Shown here in pieces: positions 26,473 to 35,499 of a stretch of DNA of 64,000 nucleotides. The DNA comes from Bacillus cytotoxicus (GTDB taxonomy: Bacteria; Bacillota; Bacilli; Bacillales; Bacillaceae_G): assembly GCF_023715645.1 (NCBI RefSeq), contig NZ_JAMBOP010000015.1:43190-107189 (forward strand), in the 5' to 3' direction. The translations under genes and the position numbers were made by a program. Position 1 is the first letter of the stretch; each line of letters opens with the position of its first letter. Below the pieces are notes generated by a model. It saw only the letters and a list, made by a program, of their open reading frames with translations, was not told the DNA's origin and did not search any database.

Positions 26473-26693
26473 AATCTGACATAAACCCCTTTTCTTTTTA
26501 GGTGGGCTAGAGCAACCGGCCATGCATAGAAGCGGTCAGGGCCTTTTCCTGCCACATGCGAGGTTAAAACAAAAAGAACAAGCGAGTACAGATTACTATT
26601 TGTTTGGCATGGCGGTGCTTGTGTGTTGGAAAGTCATAGTGGATTTATATATTACTGATATAAGAACATGTAATATATAAATCCACTTTACTT
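26473..26693 (+). repeat. Interspersed repeat, copy B
   Basis: It follows copy A almost directly and shares the core agagcaaccggcc, atgcatagaagcggtcaggg and ccttttcctgccac. It ends in a longer hairpin (gtggatttatatattac with its complement near 26670-26688). Confidence 0.8.
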
Positions 26694-26742
26694 GTTCTTC
26701 TCCAACTTCATATTCTTTTTACTTGTTTTATTAAGTATGTTG

Positions 26743-26937
26743 TCAGTTTTTCTCTTTTTCCTCCATCATCTCAATAATCCTATCTAACTTCTTCTCAATT
26801 TCACCTAAAGAAGATCTTTGACTAGATTGATTGACGAGTCGTGATCGTATGAACGCACCAAGTGAAATGAAAAATAACAATATTAAAGCGAAGAGAAGAA
26901 TAATAGAAACAATGTTTACGATTGAAAAGATATCCAT
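26743..26937 (-). CDS. Small DUF4083-like membrane protein
   Basis: A 64-residue protein with one long N-terminal membrane helix (residues 5-28, IVNIVSIILLFALILLFFIS), a short basic stretch (IRSRLVNQ), and a C-terminal coiled-coil motif (EIEKKLDRIIEMMEEKEK). This layout matches DUF4083-type small Bacillus membrane proteins, function unknown. The start follows gaaaggattgagaga, a weak but acceptable site. It lies between interspersed repeat copies. Confidence 0.7.
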   Translation of the reverse strand: MDIFSIVNIVSIILLFALILLFFISLGAFIRSRLVNQSSQRSSLGEIEKKLDRIIEMMEEKEKN

Positions 26938-26987
26938 TTTTCTCTCAATCCTTTCTATTAGTTCTTTATTACTAAATGCAGTTTTTG

Positions 26988-27269
26988 GTAACTACTCAGT
27001 CATACATTTCATTTAGATGTTTGGTAAGGAGCATTATTCTAGCGAAAATACGCCCCTTATTACCTATAGAATGTTATTTTCATTTTTCAGCATATAGATT
27101 GTTGTCATGAAGATAAAAATAGCCCTACACCTCGCTACCTTTCTTTGTTTTAAAAACTTTGCGCGTGGCAGGAAAAGGCCCTGACCGCTCCTTGTGCATT
27201 GCTAGTCTCTCTCGACCATTTAAAAAAATGCTTTTCCGTCGGTTTTTCATAGAGTGACTGAGTAGTTAC
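26988..27269. mobile_element. 282-bp unit with 15-base inverted ends (MITE-like)
   Basis: A perfect 15-base inverted repeat (gtaactactcagtca at 26988-27002, complement at 27255-27269) bounds a 282-bp non-coding unit that contains an inverted copy of the interspersed repeat. T runs lie outside both ends. No transposase is encoded. Confidence 0.55.
27125..27250 (-). repeat. Interspersed repeat, copy C (inverted)
   Basis: On the minus strand it reads gtcgagagagactagcaatgc, aaggagcggtcagggcc and ttttcctgccacgcgc, matching the core of copies A, B and D with more divergence. Confidence 0.7.
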
Positions 27270-27310
27270 GGTTTTTTAATTTCGAATTTTCATTAAACGA
27301 AATTATTAAA

Positions 27311-27880
27311 TTATGAAGTTATCCCCTTACAAAACTTTAACGTCGAATCTAATTTTTCTTTCCCTTTCAACAAGTCCATTACTTGGCAAACAGCTACTGC
27401 AAACTCTGCAAATGCAGTACCTTTTGCAGTTATTATTGTCTCTCCCACTTCAATATCTGCCCCTGTGTATACTGATGTTGCAAACAGATCTTTGTTATTC
27501 TCATATGTATGTTGAAGACACGTAAATTTTCTACCGTTAAGTACTCCTGCCTTCCCTAACAAAATAGCGGAAGCACATATAGAAGCAATCGGAATATGTA
27601 ACTTAAAGGCGTTCATTAACAACTTACTAACAATTGCCTCATCAACTATTTCATGAACACCATCTCCGCCAGAAATAAGGATTAAATCAAAATCACTTAC
27701 ATGAATTTCAGATAAAGAAGCTTCGACTTGAGTCCATAACCCACCGATACTTTCTACCGGTTTACCATCTACGGAGACGGTAGTAATTTTTGCTTTACCT
27801 ATTTTTCTAAGCAAAAATAATACATGGGCAATTTCAAAATCAGCGTATTGTGGATAAGCAAGAAACAATATTTTTTTCAT
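27311..27880 (-). CDS. DJ-1/PfpI family protein
   Basis: A 189-residue protein of the DJ-1/ThiJ/PfpI superfamily. The FDLILISGGDGVHEIVDE segment (about residues 64-81) and the nucleophile elbow ASICASAILLGKAG (Cys near 102) are the family signatures. Members act as glyoxalases, deglycases or chaperones, or are the sensor half of regulators. The specific role is unknown. It begins with ATG behind aaggagaaaaatt and is monocistronic. Confidence 0.87.
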   Translation of the reverse strand: MKKILFLAYPQYADFEIAHVLFLLRKIGKAKITTVSVDGKPVESIGGLWTQVEASLSEIHVSDFDLILISGGDGVHEIVDEAIVSKLLMNAFKLHIPIASICASAILLGKAGVLNGRKFTCLQHTYENNKDLFATSVYTGADIEVGETIITAKGTAFAEFAVAVCQVMDLLKGKEKLDSTLKFCKGITS

Positions 27881-28061
27881 ACAATAATTTTTCTCCTTTT
27901 TATTTGCTATTTAATTACTGATACAAACTTAAACATCCCTATCCAATACTTTCAGATTGAATTACGAATGTTTTCATTTCCGAATTATTAGAATAATCAA
28001 TGCAAACTCTTGTATAATGAAAGCAGTAATGAAAATCTACTATAATTGGACGGTGATATAT

Positions 28062-28556
28062 ATGAAGGAAAGTCTAACCATACAAGAATACTCTTCTAAC
28101 TATCAATCTCAAGTTTTAGATTTAATTCTCTCCATCCAGCAAGACGAATACAATATACCTATTTCAAAAGAAGATCAACCTGACTTACTTACCATAGAAA
28201 GTGTTTACCAACCTGGAAACGGTAACTTTTGGATCGCACTTTATCAAGGTGAAGTTGTAGGTACTATCGCTCTTTTAGATATTGGCAATCGTCAAGTAGC
28301 ATTGAGAAAAATGTTTGTGAAAAAAGAATTTAGAGGCAAAACATTTCAAACAGCTAGTCTTTTATTACATAACGCAATTGCGTGGGCAAAGACAAAAGAA
28401 GTAAAAGAAATATATTTAGGAACAACGTTGCAATTTGTAGCGGCACATAGGTTTTACGAGAAGCATCATTTTGAAAATGTAGAAATGGATACATTACCTA
28501 TAAATTTTCCTATTATGCAAGTAGATAAAAAATTTTATAAATACATCGTTTCATAA
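28062..28556 (+). CDS. GNAT family N-acetyltransferase
   Basis: A 164-residue GNAT protein. It has the core GEVVGTIALLD strand, acetyl-CoA binding region MFVKKEFRGKTFQTASLLL (R-G-K rather than the usual Q/R-x-x-G-x-G/A), and AAHRFYEKHHFE. The frame is open from 27957, but a TATAAT promoter-like box lies at 28013-28018 inside that extension. The ATG at 28062 follows ggtgata, so the shorter form is chosen. The substrate is unknown. Confidence 0.82.
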   Translation: MKESLTIQEYSSNYQSQVLDLILSIQQDEYNIPISKEDQPDLLTIESVYQPGNGNFWIALYQGEVVGTIALLDIGNRQVALRKMFVKKEFRGKTFQTASLLLHNAIAWAKTKEVKEIYLGTTLQFVAAHRFYEKHHFENVEMDTLPINFPIMQVDKKFYKYIVS

Positions 28557-28561
28557 TGAAG

Positions 28562-28607
28562 AGACAATCTAAACCGTATGTTTCAGGTTTCAGATTGTCT
28601 TTTTTAT
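28562..28607. terminator. Bidirectional terminator
   Basis: The stem agacaatct/agattgtct is followed by tttttta on the plus strand. It separates two convergent acetyltransferase genes. Confidence 0.88.
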
Positions 28608-28609
28608 TT

Positions 28610-29179
28610 TTACGTGTTCATCGTACTTTGAAGTATTGTCGCCCATTCTTCCTTCAACAACGAAAACATAATCGCATCGTGCTGTACATCATTTTGAATC
28701 ATATACTTTCGAAGCAAACCTTCTTCTGCAAAACCTGATTTTTGTAATAATTTGCGGGATGCTTCATTTTCCGGGTACACAACTGCTGAAATTCTCTCAA
28801 AATACAGTGTTTCAAATCCATATGTAAGAATAGCTTGCAGTGCCTCTGTCGCATATCCTTTTCCCCAATATGTTTCATCAAGTTCATAGCCGATTTCAGC
28901 TCGTCTATGCTTGTTATTTATGAGATGAAAACCGCATGTCCCAATTAGTTGATCAGTCCCTTTTAGGACAATTCCCCAGCGGAATGCAGCTCCTTCTTCA
29001 AATCTGCTTCTAAAATTTTTGATGACGTTTTTTACTTCTTCAATATTTTGGAACGAATCCATTCCAAAGTAACGAATAACAGGTTCTTTTGCAAAATAAC
29101 GAAACATTGAATCTGCATCGACTAACGTTAATTCTCTTAAATGCAGACGGTTTGTTTCTAAACTAGGAAATTTACTCAT
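28610..29179 (-). CDS. RimJ/RimL-type GNAT acetyltransferase
   Basis: A 189-residue protein. It has the typical start LETNRLHLRELTLVDADSMFRYF, acetyl-CoA region IGYELDETYWGKGYATEALQAIL (about residues 96-118), and NEASRKLLQKSGFAEEGLLRKY near the end. This is the ribosomal-protein serine/alanine acetyltransferase branch, which in Bacillus includes many enzymes of unknown substrate. The VOC gene 13 bases upstream on the same strand is likely co-transcribed. Confidence 0.88.
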   Translation of the reverse strand: MSKFPSLETNRLHLRELTLVDADSMFRYFAKEPVIRYFGMDSFQNIEEVKNVIKNFRSRFEEGAAFRWGIVLKGTDQLIGTCGFHLINNKHRRAEIGYELDETYWGKGYATEALQAILTYGFETLYFERISAVVYPENEASRKLLQKSGFAEEGLLRKYMIQNDVQHDAIMFSLLKEEWATILQSTMNT

Positions 29180-29192
29180 TTTGTTCCCACCT

Positions 29193-29576
29193 TTAGTCTA
29201 ATGAACTACAAATTTCAATATAATTTCCATCTGGATCAGAAACGTAAGAAACTGTTTGCCCCCATGGTTTCGTAACAGGTTCTACTAATACTGTTACACC
29301 ATGTTTTTTTAGCGTATGTATTATTTCATCAACATCATCAACTACAAAGCCAATCTCAAATATAGACGATTGTGATAGTGTCTTCGGGATTGGTAATCCA
29401 GTTAACTCTCGAACATCATCTCTACTATTGATCGCCAAAATGGTAGAACCCGTGTCGAACTCAACATATGTATCGTGCTCTCCCTTTATCGGTAACTGTA
29501 AAATATCACGATAAAAACGGATGCATTCCTCATATTGCTTCGCATATAAAATAATGTATTTCATTTGAAGTTTCAC
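29193..29576 (-). CDS. VOC family (glyoxalase/bleomycin-resistance) protein
   Basis: A 127-residue vicinal-oxygen-chelate protein with the two beta-alpha-beta modules expected. The first contains EECIRFYRDILQLPIKGE and the second contains IFEIGFVVDDVDEIIHTLKKHG and SYVSDPDGNYIEICSSL with the terminal Glu ligand. The start is GTG, seven bases after ggagg. The substrate is unknown. It is followed by the acetyltransferase gene. Confidence 0.87.
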   Translation of the reverse strand: MKLQMKYIILYAKQYEECIRFYRDILQLPIKGEHDTYVEFDTGSTILAINSRDDVRELTGLPIPKTLSQSSIFEIGFVVDDVDEIIHTLKKHGVTVLVEPVTKPWGQTVSYVSDPDGNYIEICSSLD

Positions 29577-29695
29577 GTTTCTTCCTCCCCTCCTTCACAT
29601 CCTTACTACATTTGACAAAAAGGACAAAAAACCTTTAATTTTTTCATGAATAAACACCTACAAAGTTACAAATGCTAACAATGGAGGTGTGTTAA

Positions 29696-29941
29696 ATGGA
29701 ACCAATGCTTTGTCCAAGTTGCAAAACAAACCGCACACGATTCAACATTATTGAACAAACAGCAAAACCGGTAAAATTAAATCCACAAACTGGCCAGGTT
29801 GAAGAAGAATATACAAATGATAATATAAGTGCATTTCATATGGCCTACCATGGTCCTACATATCGTGTACAATGCGCTGCGTGTGGATTAATTGAAAATC
29901 CAGAGCAATTTATTAAGCCCGCGCAAAATCAAACTTTTTAG
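29696..29941 (+). CDS. Small zinc-ribbon protein
   Basis: An 81-residue protein with two CxxC knuckles (CPSCKTN at residues 6-12 and CAACGLIE around 60-67) that would bind one zinc ion. A central stretch (EEEYTNDNISAFHMAYHGPTYRV) contains no further motif. It has a strong site (ggaggtgtgtta). The function is not known. A convergent terminator separates it from the methylase gene. Confidence 0.75.
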   Translation: MEPMLCPSCKTNRTRFNIIEQTAKPVKLNPQTGQVEEEYTNDNISAFHMAYHGPTYRVQCAACGLIENPEQFIKPAQNQTF

Positions 29942-29955
29942 TCTCCCAAACAAAA

Positions 29956-29979
29956 AAGACCAATGCACCCATTGGTCTT
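29956..29979. terminator. Bidirectional terminator
   Basis: aagaccaatg pairs with cattggtctt around a four-base loop, between two convergent genes. Confidence 0.85.
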
Positions 29980-29990
29980 CCCTGACTTCC

Positions 29991-30944
29991 CTATTCACAA
30001 ACAAGAATTTGCCGAGAAAAGTTTCCTTTTCTTGTGACGCAGCGGTCTGTAATTTCAAATCCATTTTCTTCGATCATGTGATCCATTGTTTCGCTTGTTA
30101 CAACTACTACTTTTTTTGCAATACGGCGCGCATGTTTTAAAATCGAGAATTGATCTTCTGGTGTTGCGCACGTAAATAGATTGTACGGCATATCGATAAT
30201 TGCTACATCGTAGTTTGTCTGAATGTCTTCGATTGGTCCTACCGTTACGTCTCCTTCAAAACCAAAATGCGCGATGTTTTCTCTTGATCCGATTACGACA
30301 AGCGGATTAATATCACGGCCAACGATGTCAATGCCCATAGAGAGTGCTTCTACCACTACCGTTCCAATACCACAGCATGGATCGATCGCTTTGACTCCAT
30401 CAGGATTTGGCACAGCGATATTCGCAACAGCTCTCGCTACACGTGTGCTTAGTGACGTAGAATAGCTGCGTGGTTTTTTCACGTGATGGAACCAAACAGC
30501 CTCGCTTTCCATATATGTTCCAAAGTACCAACGTCCGCCAATGATTACAATGCCAAATACACGCTCTGGATGATGCACATCGGCTTCACCTTCAATATGC
30601 ATGCCGATATCTCGCTCAATAAGGCGGCGTTCTCCGTATTCTATTTTTTTCGATTTATCAAGATCATTAATTTTAACGAAGATGACTTTGAACGTGGATC
30701 CAGACAAATCGATCTGTTCGACCTGCTTCAAAATATCTGACAGTTCATCTCCTTCATACATTACGTCAATCCGTTCTTTAATAAACGGGCTTCGGCTCGG
30801 ATCAATTTTGATTGTGCTTTTCAATATATTAGAGTGCGATTCCGTTCCAAAAAGTGAGCGCATCTCCATATAACATAAAGAACGTTCCTCTTCGCGAAAT
30901 GCATACGTATATATATACGCTGATGTTTTGCCATGATTATCCAA
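29991..30944 (-). CDS. TRM11/UPF0020-like RNA methyltransferase
   Basis: A 317-residue SAM-dependent methyltransferase. Motif I is IDPCCGIGTVVVEALSMGIDIVGRDIN (about residues 195-220). Motif IV is IIDMPYNLF (D-M-P-Y, about 262), the variant of N/D-P-P-Y seen in guanine-N2 RNA methylases of the UPF0020/TRM11 family. The N-terminal 150 residues resemble the THUMP-like substrate-binding region of that group. The likely target is tRNA or rRNA guanine; which one is not known. It is monocistronic. Confidence 0.85.
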   Translation of the reverse strand: MDNHGKTSAYIYTYAFREEERSLCYMEMRSLFGTESHSNILKSTIKIDPSRSPFIKERIDVMYEGDELSDILKQVEQIDLSGSTFKVIFVKINDLDKSKKIEYGERRLIERDIGMHIEGEADVHHPERVFGIVIIGGRWYFGTYMESEAVWFHHVKKPRSYSTSLSTRVARAVANIAVPNPDGVKAIDPCCGIGTVVVEALSMGIDIVGRDINPLVVIGSRENIAHFGFEGDVTVGPIEDIQTNYDVAIIDMPYNLFTCATPEDQFSILKHARRIAKKVVVVTSETMDHMIEENGFEITDRCVTRKGNFSRQILVCE

Positions 30945-31028
30945 TCTATTCCCATCCTTTATCGTATCAAATTGTTCTTTCTCTCAAATGATATCCGTAT
31001 CATTGTGCAACGTAACGTTGCAAGCGGT

Positions 31029-31081
31029 AAAAAAGGACTAATAAGCCGAGGCAAAGTTGTCTCATTTTACTAGTCCTTTTT
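31029..31081. terminator. Hairpin terminator
   Basis: aaaaaggacta pairs with tagtccttttt across a 30-base interior, upstream of the methylase gene and before the IS231-like element. Confidence 0.75.
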
Positions 31082-31252
31082 ATGAGCTTTTACTTATTTA
31101 AAGAACACTTTTTCTACATTATAAAGTTAAATGATATCACAGGATTCAAGTAAAATCTATTGTAGCTACCCTCTTTATTGTTGGCAGGACTCCTTATTAA
31201 TCATTACGGCATGTGAAATTATTATATTGGTAATAAAAAAGCTCCCTGTATG

Positions 31253-32927
31253 GGGTATCGCCACATCGCTATCAAGCTAAGCTCATGTAACGTCAATGAT
31301 AAGCAAGATTGTTTCTTTTTTCGAAAGTCTATATGTAGATGCTTTAAAGATTTGCATACGAAATAAACCCTAACGGGCTTTTCCTTTTTTAAATTAAGCC
31401 GCTTGATTATCAGACATGGTACAATCATAAACGACACCTAATATATCAAAGACCGTTTTTTTCTCATATCGATGAGATTTCCGCCCGTTTTGCTGTAGGA
31501 GATTGAACAAGCGAATTAACACCTTCGATAATTCTTGGGTGTTTTTTTGTATAGTTTGGAATAGAAGAAAAAAATAGTCTTTAATCATATAAATAGCTTT
31601 ATATTCACTCAATTCTTGTTTCTTCTTCATAAGAAGTAACTTCCGCATTTGAAACATAATAGAGGAACAGAGTAGAATGGCAATCAGTTGCCCATACAAA
31701 TGGCATTCCAATCGTTCTTGTTTTATCTTTTTACAATGATGAATGCAAAAGAATGATTTCCACGTTTTAAATAAAATTTCAATTTGCCAACGTAAAGAAT
31801 ACCAATCATGTACTTGTCCCATTGGGACAACATCTGTAGAAATGTTTGTCATATATACATTGATACCACTGAGTCGTTTACTACGAGGAGAATACTTCAT
31901 TCCTTTCTTTTTTTCTCTTACGGTTTGATCTTGTAATCGTTTTTCTTGTTGTTCTTTTGTTAGTCGATGAACAATCACACGAGTTTGTACCTTATCCTTC
32001 ATTCCTACATAAGCGTTAGATATTTCACATGTTTGTCCTGGCTGAAGGGAGTTCATTAAATCCTCCATATCTATTTGTATATACTCTGTACCTTTCTTGA
32101 TTCTTCCATCTTTAAAATAATCAGGATTGGGATTTTTTTGATAAATACGTGTATTCGACTTGATACGAGAGATATAGTAAGCCTTTTTATCCTGTATATG
32201 TTGAAGATCTTTCAGATGAAAATATCCTAAATCTCGGATACATAAATCATTCGCTGTCACAGTTGGGACACACAGCGAACCGTAGGTTCGATCATGTTGT
32301 TTACCTGGACCAGTATGAATATGCAGGAAACGTCCACTTAATAAATCATATTCAAGCTGAATTTTCACCCCCGCTGTATGGCTGCAGCCTCCTGCACCTG
32401 GATAAACGGATGAAAAGGAATCTGGGAGCTGAAATGCAGTTGAATCTAAAATACGAATACGCTTAAAAACAGAAGTATATGGAGAAGAAATCGGTATAGA
32501 TGAGGCCAATTTTTGGTTTAGAAGTTCCGCTAATATGTGTTGCAAAAATTGGACGGCCGCTTTATTAAACCGTTGATTCAATCCCTCAGGGCTGATGAGC
32601 ACTTCTGTTGATGCTTCTAAACAGCTAGATAATTGAATTAAAGAAGTCGTAGCGACATTTTGGCTCATCCATACACATAAAGCAACTAAATCTTTTGCTT
32701 GGTACTTACTGGTTCTTTGCACAAAACCAACGTCTTTAGCAAGGTCTCGTAAAGTATTTGGAGATAAAAAGCTTTGAATCTCTTGAGCGAATAGCTGTAA
32801 TTCATCGGATACAGAAATAGACATAAAAAACGCCATCCTTTCTTATGATTCTACAGAAAGAATAGCGTATTTTTTCATTTTAGGGGGGATTTTGTTTTCT
32901 TAGCTTGATAGCGATGGGGTATCGCCA
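31253..32927 (-). mobile_element. IS231-like element (IS4 family) with target duplication
   Basis: The element (31264-32916, 1653 bp) is bounded by perfect 18-base inverted repeats (catcgctatcaagctaag at the left, its complement at 32899-32916). It is flanked by an 11-base direct repeat gggtatcgcca (31253-31263 and 32917-32927). Size, repeat type and the GGG-N5-CC target fit IS231. It encodes one full-length transposase and looks active. Confidence 0.93.
31394..32836 (-). CDS. IS231-type transposase
   Basis: A 480-residue IS4-family DDE transposase. The three acidic residues are visible in ILDSTAFQLPDSF (about residue 131), CIRDLGYFHL (about 197), and the Y-x2-R-x3-E-x6-K block YSLRWQIEILFKTWKSF (about 350). 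Length equals that of intact IS231 transposases. An alternative ATG lies four codons later (MSISVSDEL). It is not interrupted. Confidence 0.95.
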   Translation of the reverse strand: MAFFMSISVSDELQLFAQEIQSFLSPNTLRDLAKDVGFVQRTSKYQAKDLVALCVWMSQNVATTSLIQLSSCLEASTEVLISPEGLNQRFNKAAVQFLQHILAELLNQKLASSIPISSPYTSVFKRIRILDSTAFQLPDSFSSVYPGAGGCSHTAGVKIQLEYDLLSGRFLHIHTGPGKQHDRTYGSLCVPTVTANDLCIRDLGYFHLKDLQHIQDKKAYYISRIKSNTRIYQKNPNPDYFKDGRIKKGTEYIQIDMEDLMNSLQPGQTCEISNAYVGMKDKVQTRVIVHRLTKEQQEKRLQDQTVREKKKGMKYSPRSKRLSGINVYMTNISTDVVPMGQVHDWYSLRWQIEILFKTWKSFFCIHHCKKIKQERLECHLYGQLIAILLCSSIMFQMRKLLLMKKKQELSEYKAIYMIKDYFFLLFQTIQKNTQELSKVLIRLFNLLQQNGRKSHRYEKKTVFDILGVVYDCTMSDNQAA

Positions 32928-33065
32928 CATCGCTATCAACTTAAGAAATTGATTGTTCCCAAAAACGAAAAAAATGAACTAAATTCCCATGGACACCTAT
33001 GAAAAGATGAAATTTTCGTTTTGGAGCATTTCAAAATGTTAGCCTAATGGGCATGCGGCAGGACC
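32928..33065. mobile_element. IS231-related mini-element, interrupted at its left end
   Basis: From catcgctatcaacttaag (32928) to taatgggcatgcggcaggacccc (33065) lies about 140 bp with IS231-like ends and no transposase. Together with the gggtatcgcca copy on its left it forms an imperfect inverted repeat of about 29 bases with the right end. The intact IS231-like element has inserted in that left end. A related unit is at 39379-39498. Confidence 0.6.
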
Positions 33066-33071
33066 CCATAT

Positions 33072-33206
33072 AAAGAAAAAACAGAGTCTACTCCTTCCTG
33101 GTATAAAGAATACTTATACAAACGTATCAATGAAGTAAAAAAACATCCTTATTTTCACAGTTCTCACATCTCTATATACTACAACGATCAATGTGTACAA
33201 TTTTGA
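33072..33206 (+). pseudogene. 3' remnant of an unrecognised gene
   Basis: An open frame entering from the mini-element reads SWYKEYLYKRINEVKKHPYF and ends with TGA at 33206. Composition looks like real coding sequence (Lys/Tyr-rich helix), but no start or family is evident. It is probably the tail of a gene cut off by the IS231-related insertion. Confidence 0.35.
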
Positions 33207-33409
33207 AATATATATGACAAAAATATAAGAAATCAACTTTGTTTCATTATTCAAAAGCAAATTTCAAGTAACTCTATATCCTAGGGATACTTACTTATGA
33301 ATCTCTTCATTGAAACGTGTTCCACATTGTTTTACAACAAAAACAATTTAAAATTTTAGAAAATTTTGTTAGAATATTCTAAAAGGTTATCCAAGAAAGG
33401 AAGAAACAA

Positions 33410-34339
33410 ATGATACATAAATTAAAAGAAAATATCTCTTCTGTTTTTGTCGGAAAAGAAAATGTAATTGATCTCCTTCTCGTTTCTTTATTAGCAGATG
33501 GACACGTCTTATTAGAGGATGTACCTGGAACAGGTAAAACATTGCTGGCAAAAACAATCGCCAAAAGTATTGGTGGCCAATTTTCGCGTGTACAATTCAC
33601 ACCTGATGTGTTACCGAGTGATGTAACAGGTATTGAATATTTTAATCCGAAAACTAGTGAATTTGAGCTGCGCCTTGGTCCTGTTATGACAAATTTATTA
33701 TTAGCAGATGAAATTAACCGCGCCATGCCGCGTACGCAATCGAGTTTATTAGAATCTATGGAAGAAAGACAAGTAACGCTTGAAAAACAATCCACACTTC
33801 TTCCGAAACCGTTTTTCGTAATTGCGACGCAAAACCCAATTGAATCACAAGGAACATTTCCACTTCCAGATGCTCAGCTTGATCGCTTTTTAATGACCGT
33901 TTCGATTGGCTATCCTACCCCAGAAGAGGAACTTCAAATGATGAGACGTTTTCGAAAGAACAAACCGTTAGATGAACTTCACCCCGTCATCTCACTTGAT
34001 GATATTATCCAAGTACAAAATAAAGTAAAAGATGTTCACGTATCGGAACCTTTGGAAAGTTATATCATCGAACTTGCTAATGCGACACGTAATCATGATT
34101 TTATTGCAAATGGAATTAGTCCGCGCGGAACACTCGCTTTAGTTAGAGCAATTCAAGCTCTTGCTTTTTTACGTAACCGCGATTTTTGTACACCAGAAGA
34201 CGTACAATTCCTACTTCCTTACATTTGGAAACACCGCATTATATTATCTATGGAAGGCGCTCTTCGTACAACAAAACAAGAAATTACCGAAGCAATTTTG
34301 AAAGAAGTTGATGTACCGGTGGAGATTGAGCAAACATGA
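33410..34339 (+). CDS. MoxR family AAA+ ATPase
   Basis: A 309-residue AAA+ ATPase. Walker A is VPGTGKTLLAK (about residue 39), Walker B LLADEINRAMP (about 103), sensor 1 VIATQNPIESQGTFPLPDAQLDRF (about 141), with the C-terminal lid domain following. MoxR ATPases act as chaperones that assemble metal- or VWA-domain protein complexes. It begins an operon whose DUF58 gene overlaps its last four bases (atga). The site is aagaaaggaagaaac. Confidence 0.93.
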   Translation: MIHKLKENISSVFVGKENVIDLLLVSLLADGHVLLEDVPGTGKTLLAKTIAKSIGGQFSRVQFTPDVLPSDVTGIEYFNPKTSEFELRLGPVMTNLLLADEINRAMPRTQSSLLESMEERQVTLEKQSTLLPKPFFVIATQNPIESQGTFPLPDAQLDRFLMTVSIGYPTPEEELQMMRRFRKNKPLDELHPVISLDDIIQVQNKVKDVHVSEPLESYIIELANATRNHDFIANGISPRGTLALVRAIQALAFLRNRDFCTPEDVQFLLPYIWKHRIILSMEGALRTTKQEITEAILKEVDVPVEIEQT

Positions 34340-35499
34340 ATGGTCAACGTCTCATCTCCGTCCCATTACTATTTCAAAGCCATATCATTAAATTAACGAT
34401 CCCGATTACACTGTTGTTCACATTTTATTTACCAAAGTCATATATCGTATATGTGATGCTGTTTTATTATTTATTTTCTTTTTTTATTTATGAGTACGTC
34501 AATTACATAGAAAAGCACTTTCAAATAATCAATAAGAAACAAACAACAAGATTGTTTCCTGAAGAAAATGGACAACTATCCGTTTCATTACAAAATGCAG
34601 CAAAATTACCATTAGTGAATGGAAAATGTTTTTTTCATATAAATCCATCGCTCGTTATGCAGCCCCGCGATGGTCTAGATCAAATATCAAAAACACTTTT
34701 TTCTTTCCCTTTTTCACAACACGCTCGCTCACAACAAAAATGGGATATAACTTTTCAAGCGACAAAAAGAGGCGTTTTCCAAATTGAACAATTCGAAAGC
34801 ATCATTGGCGATCCCTTTAACATCATTCAAGTTCATTTACCAATTATGCATAAATTAAAAACAGAAATTATTGTTTACCCTACCCCAAAGCAAGTAGCGG
34901 GATTACAAGAAATTCAGCAACTATTACTAGGTACTTACAGAACAAATTTTTCTTTTTTTCATGATGAAACGTCAATCATTGGAGTAAAACAGTATGAAAG
35001 GGAATCATTTCGTTCCATTCATTGGAAAGCATCAGCGAAAATGCAAAGTTTACAAGCTAAACAATATGAAGCAGTAAAAAATTATAGCTGGACAATTTGT
35101 ATTTGTCTTGCCTCAGATCGCGGAATTGGATGGAAAGAAAATATAGAAGACTTAATTTCCTATGCGACATACATTTGTCAAATTGCAACAGAAAGAAAAA
35201 TTCCTTTTGAATTATTTATTAGCATTTTAGCAGAAGATGGCCCGCTGCACTTGACGCTAAATGAAGGTCCCATGCATTACGCAAAAGCACTAGAAGAACT
35301 TGCACGTATTTCAGAAGATAGTACATTACTGCCGAGAGAGAGTTTTCTGCATTATATGATGCGAAAAAGAGAGAGGTCGTCTACGATGTTTTTCCTTGGC
35401 GTCCTTAAACATAATATCCCTCATACAATGCAGCCAACATATATTGTTCACGATGAAGGAGTGGTGGAACAGCTTGAATACATGGCTACGATACGTTAA
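34336..35499 (+). CDS. DUF58 family protein
   Basis: A 387-residue protein. Two N-terminal membrane helices (about residues 17-55) are followed by a cytosolic region. The DUF58 signature is in FRSIHWKASAKMQSLQAKQYE (about residues 228-248), just before a VWA-like alpha/beta region. DUF58 proteins are the usual partners of MoxR ATPases. Translation is coupled to the MoxR gene through atga. Its last codons overlap the next gene. Confidence 0.9.
   Translation: MNGQRLISVPLLFQSHIIKLTIPITLLFTFYLPKSYIVYVMLFYYLFSFFIYEYVNYIEKHFQIINKKQTTRLFPEENGQLSVSLQNAAKLPLVNGKCFFHINPSLVMQPRDGLDQISKTLFSFPFSQHARSQQKWDITFQATKRGVFQIEQFESIIGDPFNIIQVHLPIMHKLKTEIIVYPTPKQVAGLQEIQQLLLGTYRTNFSFFHDETSIIGVKQYERESFRSIHWKASAKMQSLQAKQYEAVKNYSWTICICLASDRGIGWKENIEDLISYATYICQIATERKIPFELFISILAEDGPLHLTLNEGPMHYAKALEELARISEDSTLLPRESFLHYMMRKRERSSTMFFLGVLKHNIPHTMQPTYIVHDEGVVEQLEYMATIR

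Noticed and set aside
31222-31437. 71-codon frame overlapping the 3' end of the IS231-like transposase
   Set aside because: It crosses the inverted repeat of the element in another frame and has no start signal.
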